From B8-G4 sp033720735 (lineage in GTDB: Bacteria > Bacteroidota > Bacteroidia > Chitinophagales > Saprospiraceae): a stretch of 18,366 bases of DNA. The first letter of the stretch is position 1. Each line of letters starts with the position of its first letter. Shown here piece after piece: positions 14,739 to 18,366 of this stretch. Below the pieces are notes generated by a model, which worked only from the letters and a program-made list of their open reading frames with translations, searched no databases and was not told where the DNA came from. The position numbers and the translations under genes were made by a program. The DNA is taken from NCBI GenBank assembly GCA_033720735.1, contig JAWWBX010000060.1, positions 1-18,366 of the forward strand. The letters run 5' to 3'.

Positions 14739-15074
14739 CTAGAGGGTTTCTTCAAACACATACGGCTCCCTCACCGGGCTAAACACATCCAGGATACGGC
14801 AATCCGTGACCGCCCTTCCGCCGTGCTCGGTGTTGGGTGGGATCACTACAACATCTCCCCGTCTGAGGATCCGGGTATGGCCGGCCACGGTCAGCTCGAA
14901 TTCTCCCCGAAGCATGTTGACCACCTGTTCGTTGTGGTGACTGTGGAGCGGCACTTCAGCCTCCGCTTCGATGTCCCAGTAGGCGAAAGTCATCGACCCG
15001 CTGTGGACGAAACGCCCCAGGAAGCCGGGGAAGACTTCGTGCTTGGTGAGGTTGGCAAGTTCGGTATGTAACAT
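14739..15074 (-). CDS. Single-domain cupin protein, 111 aa
   Basis: This is a small cytoplasmic cupin barrel. Cupin motif 1 is PLHSHHNEQVVNMLRGEFEL, with His44, His46 and Gln50/Glu49 as metal-ligand candidates. Motif 2 is GDVVVIPPNTEHGG, with His84. The spacing between the motifs is the usual one for stand-alone cupins, and the protein probably binds one divalent metal. Members act as dioxygenases, isomerases or sugar/small-molecule sensors, so the family gives no reaction here. There is no signal peptide, in contrast to both operon neighbours. The gene starts 6 nt after the DUF1579-like stop and ends 3 nt before the SnoaL-like start, so the three are almost certainly co-transcribed. Confidence 0.88.
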   Translation of the reverse strand: MLHTELANLTKHEVFPGFLGRFVHSGSMTFAYWDIEAEAEVPLHSHHNEQVVNMLRGEFELTVAGHTRILRRGDVVVIPPNTEHGGRAVTDCRILDVFSPVREPYVFEETL

Positions 15075-15080
15075 ATCAAA

Positions 15081-15611
15081 TCAAATTCTGCGATAATGAC
15101 CGACAAAGGTGGTATTCCAGGATTGCCCACCGTCGGCGGAGACCTGGATCGTTTGTTTCACTTCGTCGGGAGACACACGTTCGAGCAGGGTGCGGTCCAG
15201 CTGCATCCGTCCGGCCATCAAATATTGACCTTGAAAGATCACCATGCGGTCACGCCGGAAATAGATCATGGCTTTTTCCTTCTGTCCCCATGGTTGCCTG
15301 GCAGCGCCGGTGACCCACACCTGACGCCACTCACGGGTATCGTTGTCCACATAAAACAAACTCTTGCCTTCTCCCCCGCCGCTTCCGGTCCAGTGCTCCA
15401 TGACTGCGCAGCCGTTGAGGATCTTCTCGATGCGGTTTTGTCCAGCCAGCACGTCCTGATCATCATAGACGTTCCACTCACCCACCCAGAAGTCGAGTAG
15501 CTGATACAGAGAATCCGTATCACAACCGGGACGTTGCTGTGCCGGGAGCGCAGTCGTGCCAACGCACAACACAGTCAGGACCACGAGGCGCTGAAAGATG
15601 GTACGTTTCAT
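15081..15611 (-). CDS. Exported DUF1579-like protein, 176 aa
   Basis: The ATG at 15611 is preferred over a TTG five codons upstream because it directly precedes a standard signal peptide (KRTIFQRLVVLTVLC, cleavage near LPA|QQ at 24). The mature part shows the pattern of the DUF1579/calycin-like family: LLDFWVGEWNVYD at 38-50, IEKILNGCAVMEHWTG at 61-76, then alternating strands with WRQVWVT, MVIFQG and the final TFVGHYRRI. Such proteins are predicted eight- to ten-stranded barrels of unknown ligand. The gene is first in the minus-strand operon with the cupin and SnoaL-like genes. Only 39 bp separate it from the stop-end of the upstream T9SS gene, so it may be read through from there or have its own weak promoter; no clear box was found. 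Confidence 0.82.
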   Translation of the reverse strand: MKRTIFQRLVVLTVLCVGTTALPAQQRPGCDTDSLYQLLDFWVGEWNVYDDQDVLAGQNRIEKILNGCAVMEHWTGSGGGEGKSLFYVDNDTREWRQVWVTGAARQPWGQKEKAMIYFRRDRMVIFQGQYLMAGRMQLDRTLLERVSPDEVKQTIQVSADGGQSWNTTFVGHYRRI

Positions 15612-15650
15612 GCAGGTAAAATACAAGGAATCACCCGGAGCTCTCGACTG

Positions 15651-17423
15651 CTAGCGGACCAGGATGGCTTTCATCACTTGAACAGCGGTTCCGGTTTCAA
15701 GGCGGATGAAATACATCCCCTCCGGTAAATCTGCCCCGTTATCATCCTCTCCATTCCAGTCCAATGTAACTGTATCTCCGGGATAGATCAGATCATTAAA
15801 CAAATGCCGCACGGTGCTCCCTGAAAGGTCCGTCACCGATATACGTACATCTGACGGCGTTTTGACCTCAAGGGTGACGGTAGTGCTTCCGGCAAACGGA
15901 TTGGGACGCACCGACCCGAAAAACCCATCGTGCCGTCGTGGATCCAGGATGCTGGTCGACATCGAATCACAAAACACACTGGCCGCTGCCTCCGCTACCG
16001 TCAAACCGACCAGATCCTGCAATGGACACAGCTGTGCCAGCCGCAATTCAAGCGAATCACGCAGCGTATCACTCACGGCCACCAACAGGCTGTCCATGAA
16101 CAGGCTGACCGAGTCTACCAATTGTTGGCTGATCGGTTCTGATCCGTCACCGTCCAGCAGGCTTTGCAGCGGTGGCTGCATCAGCTCCAGGGCCCGATAG
16201 GCCTGCAGACCCAGATCCTGTCGCTCGAACAGCAGGAGTGGCATGAGTTCAGGTGCAGCGTGATAGTAGAAATCGATCATTTGCAGCCCGGTCGTATCCG
16301 GGCTGAGGAAGTCGTCTCGCAGGCGCCGAAACAGTTCGATGTCGAGGGAGTCGAGACCTGAACGTACATAAGTGGCATCCAAATGCGCAACGCCTCCCGC
16401 ACCTGGCACGAAGGCAAACATGCACTCGATCGGGCACGTGCAAAAATGTATTGTCAGTAGAGCCTCGTCTGTGTCAATAGAATCGGTGATGGTGTAAAAG
16501 AAAAAATCACCAAACGTAGTCGGCGGTTCTGGGTCAGTATACTGATAGGTAATACTCTGGCCTGTGAAGTTAATGATCTGTCCTTGCGCTACACCCGGCC
16601 CTTCTTCCACGGAAATAATCCAGATCGAATCTCCATCCGCGTCAGAATCGTTGGAGGTCACAAAGTAACTTTCCTGCGAGTTCAACAGATAACCGAGATA
16701 GAGGAAGTCATCGTCGCGGGCAACGGGTGGTGCATTCTGTGGTTCTTCGCTATAAACGGTGACCGTCCAATTGTCGCTCGCATGTTCGTAGATCAGATCC
16801 TGCCCAGGTGGGATGGGTGGCTGGGTAAAGCCGCGGGTGTGTACACGCCAGAACCCGAAGTGGATCTCATCGTTTATAAGGTTGTCAGGAGTGAAATCCG
16901 GGTGCGCACCCGATCCGTCCAGAGCGACAAAGTCAGTCTCCGTCAACCCGGTCAATCCGTCACTGACCCAGTTGGTGTCACCAACGACACTGATGAACTG
17001 TGTACAACGGTAGTATACACCATTTTGCTCCAACGCAGGCGCGCTGGTCACGAATCCGTCTGGCCACGGTAGATTTAACAAACGGATGTCTTCGGAGTAG
17101 TCGAGAAACAAGATCGAGTCTATGAAGGGGAATGTTCCTACAGATGTGTCAATGTGCACGACTTCAATCCTGGTCAGGTCTTGGGGGCCCGGGGGCTCCG
17201 GCAGGACATGTTGCATGTAGCGGTAGGCACCTGGATTCCCGCCGGTGAGGCGCTGTTCGTGAGACGCACTTCCTCCGAATTCTGAAATCACCTCGACAAT
17301 CCAATTTGTGTCGTTGTACTCTGTGTCCGCAAAGGTGTACGATGCGACCTGGCACAGAGCGCTTGTGGCCAGCCCGCTCGCGAGCAGGAAAGTGACCATG
17401 CAAGTGATGTGGAATGCACGCAT
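15651..17423 (-). CDS. Secreted T9SS cargo with Ig/cadherin-like and helical domains (590 aa)
   Basis: A signal peptide covers about 1-24 (FLLASGLATSALC|QV); the lipobox pattern is not met. Residues 25-230 form a beta-rich region with many acidic strands that I cannot assign. Residues 231-328 read as a cadherin/Ig-like "tandem-95" type repeat (APPVARDD, SNDSDADGDSI, ITYQYT, FFYTITDS). A helical stretch at about 345-480 contains LFRRLRDDFLSPDTTGLQMI and DFYYHAAPELMPLL. It recalls the helical block of CFI-box-type surface proteins, but the CFI box itself is not evident. The end (505-590) is a FlgD/T9SS-type sorting domain: VRPNPFAGSTTVTLEV, VTDLSGSTVRHL, LDWNGEDDNG, PEGMYFIRLETG. The protein is predicted to be exported and displayed or released. 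GC content matches the local background, unlike the cargo pair at 1631-6378. The start is the only ATG before the signal peptide. Confidence 0.82.
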   Translation of the reverse strand: MRAFHITCMVTFLLASGLATSALCQVASYTFADTEYNDTNWIVEVISEFGGSASHEQRLTGGNPGAYRYMQHVLPEPPGPQDLTRIEVVHIDTSVGTFPFIDSILFLDYSEDIRLLNLPWPDGFVTSAPALEQNGVYYRCTQFISVVGDTNWVSDGLTGLTETDFVALDGSGAHPDFTPDNLINDEIHFGFWRVHTRGFTQPPIPPGQDLIYEHASDNWTVTVYSEEPQNAPPVARDDDFLYLGYLLNSQESYFVTSNDSDADGDSIWIISVEEGPGVAQGQIINFTGQSITYQYTDPEPPTTFGDFFFYTITDSIDTDEALLTIHFCTCPIECMFAFVPGAGGVAHLDATYVRSGLDSLDIELFRRLRDDFLSPDTTGLQMIDFYYHAAPELMPLLLFERQDLGLQAYRALELMQPPLQSLLDGDGSEPISQQLVDSVSLFMDSLLVAVSDTLRDSLELRLAQLCPLQDLVGLTVAEAAASVFCDSMSTSILDPRRHDGFFGSVRPNPFAGSTTVTLEVKTPSDVRISVTDLSGSTVRHLFNDLIYPGDTVTLDWNGEDDNGADLPEGMYFIRLETGTAVQVMKAILVR

Positions 17424-17474
17424 ATCCCCGGTGAGATTTGGTCAGCACTCTTAAGTTACGAAGCAGGTTGTGCT

Positions 17475-18366
17475 TCAGACTGCAGCCAATGCAACAATTT
17501 TGCTTTCAACCCGGATCTCTCCTTCCAGCGTTTTGTGCACCGGGCACTTGTTGGCGATCTGCAACATGCGGTCGCGCTGTTTCTCCTCAAGTTCTCCGAC
17601 GATCTCGATCTCCCGGGCGATCAGGTCGACGCGGGCCTTGTCATCTTCACACCCGTCGCAATCGTCCCTGTACACACGTTCATGGCTCAGATGTACCCGG
17701 ATCTCTTCAAACGGCCACTCCTTGCGGTCGGCGTACATCTTGAGGGTCATCGCCGTGCAAGATCCCAGTGAGGCGAGCAACAAACCGTAGGGCGTCGGTC
17801 CGAAATCGTTACCCCCCGCATCCTCCGGTTCGTCGGCCCTGAACACATGCTTGCCTGCTTTGATGTCAGTCGTATACCCTTCGTTGCCAATCCGTACTGC
17901 CACTTGTTTGGGATTGTCAAGATCTACATCCCGATCCCCCATCTCGATATAGCGAGCGGCCCAGGTTCCGATCACCTCGCCCACATACGCGGCGTCTGCC
18001 TTCTCCGACAACAGGTGATCCGCACCGTCGAGTGATACAAAACTCTTCGGATGCACAGCCGCCTCGTACAATTCGCGGGCATTCTCGATCCCGACGATCT
18101 TGTCGTGCGGGGCGTGCAAAATCAGCAGTGATTTGCGCAACTCACCCAGCATGGACTGCAGGTCTTGTTCTTCAAGATCGTCGAGAAACTGTTTCTTGAT
18201 GGTGAAGGTGCGCCCGGCAATCTCCACCTCCGCTTTACCCTCCGATTCGATCTCTTCAACATCCTGTGTGAACAGATGTTTCACATGATCCGGTGACGAC
18301 GGTGCGGCAATTGTTGCGACCGCCTGGACCTCTTCGACCCGGGCGGCGGTAAACAACGCAGCTGCA
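17475..18366 (-). CDS. Alpha/beta-hydrolase-OsmC fusion protein, 5' end cut by the window
   Basis: The frame runs open to the window edge; the TTG at 18356 is internal, preceded by Ala codons that fit the family sequence. The visible N-terminal half is the C-terminal part of a serine hydrolase: AVATIAAPSSPDHVKHLF, then LLILHAPHDKIVG with the acid Asp85, and DGADHLLS with the base His114 (numbered from that TTG). The nucleophile elbow, GxSxG, lies outside the window. From about residue 140 an OsmC/Ohr domain follows. Its two redox cysteines are Cys200 (SLGSCTAMTLKMYADRK) and Cys271 (NKCPVHKTL), and it has the DDCDGCEDD insert usual in this subgroup. OsmC domains reduce organic peroxides, and the fused hydrolase may act on acyl esters or lipid hydroperoxides (inference). 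The fusion is a known architecture; about 100 residues are missing here. Confidence 0.9.
   Translation of the reverse strand, partial: AAALFTAARVEEVQAVATIAAPSSPDHVKHLFTQDVEEIESEGKAEVEIAGRTFTIKKQFLDDLEEQDLQSMLGELRKSLLILHAPHDKIVGIENARELYEAAVHPKSFVSLDGADHLLSEKADAAYVGEVIGTWAARYIEMGDRDVDLDNPKQVAVRIGNEGYTTDIKAGKHVFRADEPEDAGGNDFGPTPYGLLLASLGSCTAMTLKMYADRKEWPFEEIRVHLSHERVYRDDCDGCEDDKARVDLIAREIEIVGELEEKQRDRMLQIANKCPVHKTLEGEIRVESKIVALAAV

Overview
The window looks like a chromosomal segment from a Bacteroidota bacterium, possibly from the Saprospiria. That last placement is a guess from protein style, not from a tree. Three large secreted proteins end in type IX secretion (T9SS, Por) sorting domains, which are confined to this phylum. 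The promoter in front of the first sdh operon fits the Bacteroidota consensus (TTG, then TAnnTTTG). The first succinate dehydrogenase is the single-anchor, diheme type that is standard there. No RNA gene, CRISPR array or complete insertion sequence was found.

Layout. 1-417: non-coding, with a 111-bp tandem repeat and two inverted-repeat elements. 418-936 (-): uncharacterised conserved-looking protein. 1071-1328 (+): small XRE-type DNA-binding protein. 1631-6378 (+): two back-to-back genes for large secreted T9SS cargo, a subtilase-like/beta-helix protein and a propeller-like protein, visibly lower in GC than their surroundings. 6547-10054 (+): promoter and sdhC-sdhA-sdhB of a type B (diheme) succinate:quinone oxidoreductase. 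10055-10428: repeat-rich spacer with a 19-bp palindrome. 10429-13949 (+): a second complete succinate dehydrogenase of a different lineage, with anchor, flavoprotein and iron-sulfur subunits like mycobacterial Sdh1. 14036-14283: a duplicated element carrying two hairpins, the second copy overlapping a stop codon. 14271-15611 (-): three tightly packed genes encoding DUF1579-like, cupin and SnoaL/NTF2-like proteins. 15651-17423 (-): a third T9SS cargo protein. 17475-18366 (-): an alpha/beta-hydrolase-OsmC fusion cut by the window edge.

How the genes work together. The core is respiratory: two non-homologous-anchor succinate dehydrogenases lie in tandem on one strand, and both would pass electrons from succinate to (mena)quinone. 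The first is predicted to use two b hemes. The second belongs to the lineage whose anchor is reported to hold a membrane-embedded Rieske-type cluster. The repeat-laden borders of the second operon suggest it was inserted as a unit or rearranged. The secreted proteins on either side are typical variable surface cargo, and their substrates cannot be read from sequence alone. The small minus-strand operon and the hydrolase-OsmC protein look like detoxification or housekeeping functions with unknown substrates. I saw no defence system, secondary-metabolite cluster or clearly unprecedented machinery. The strongest leads are the paired SDH complexes and the hairpin-pair repeat.
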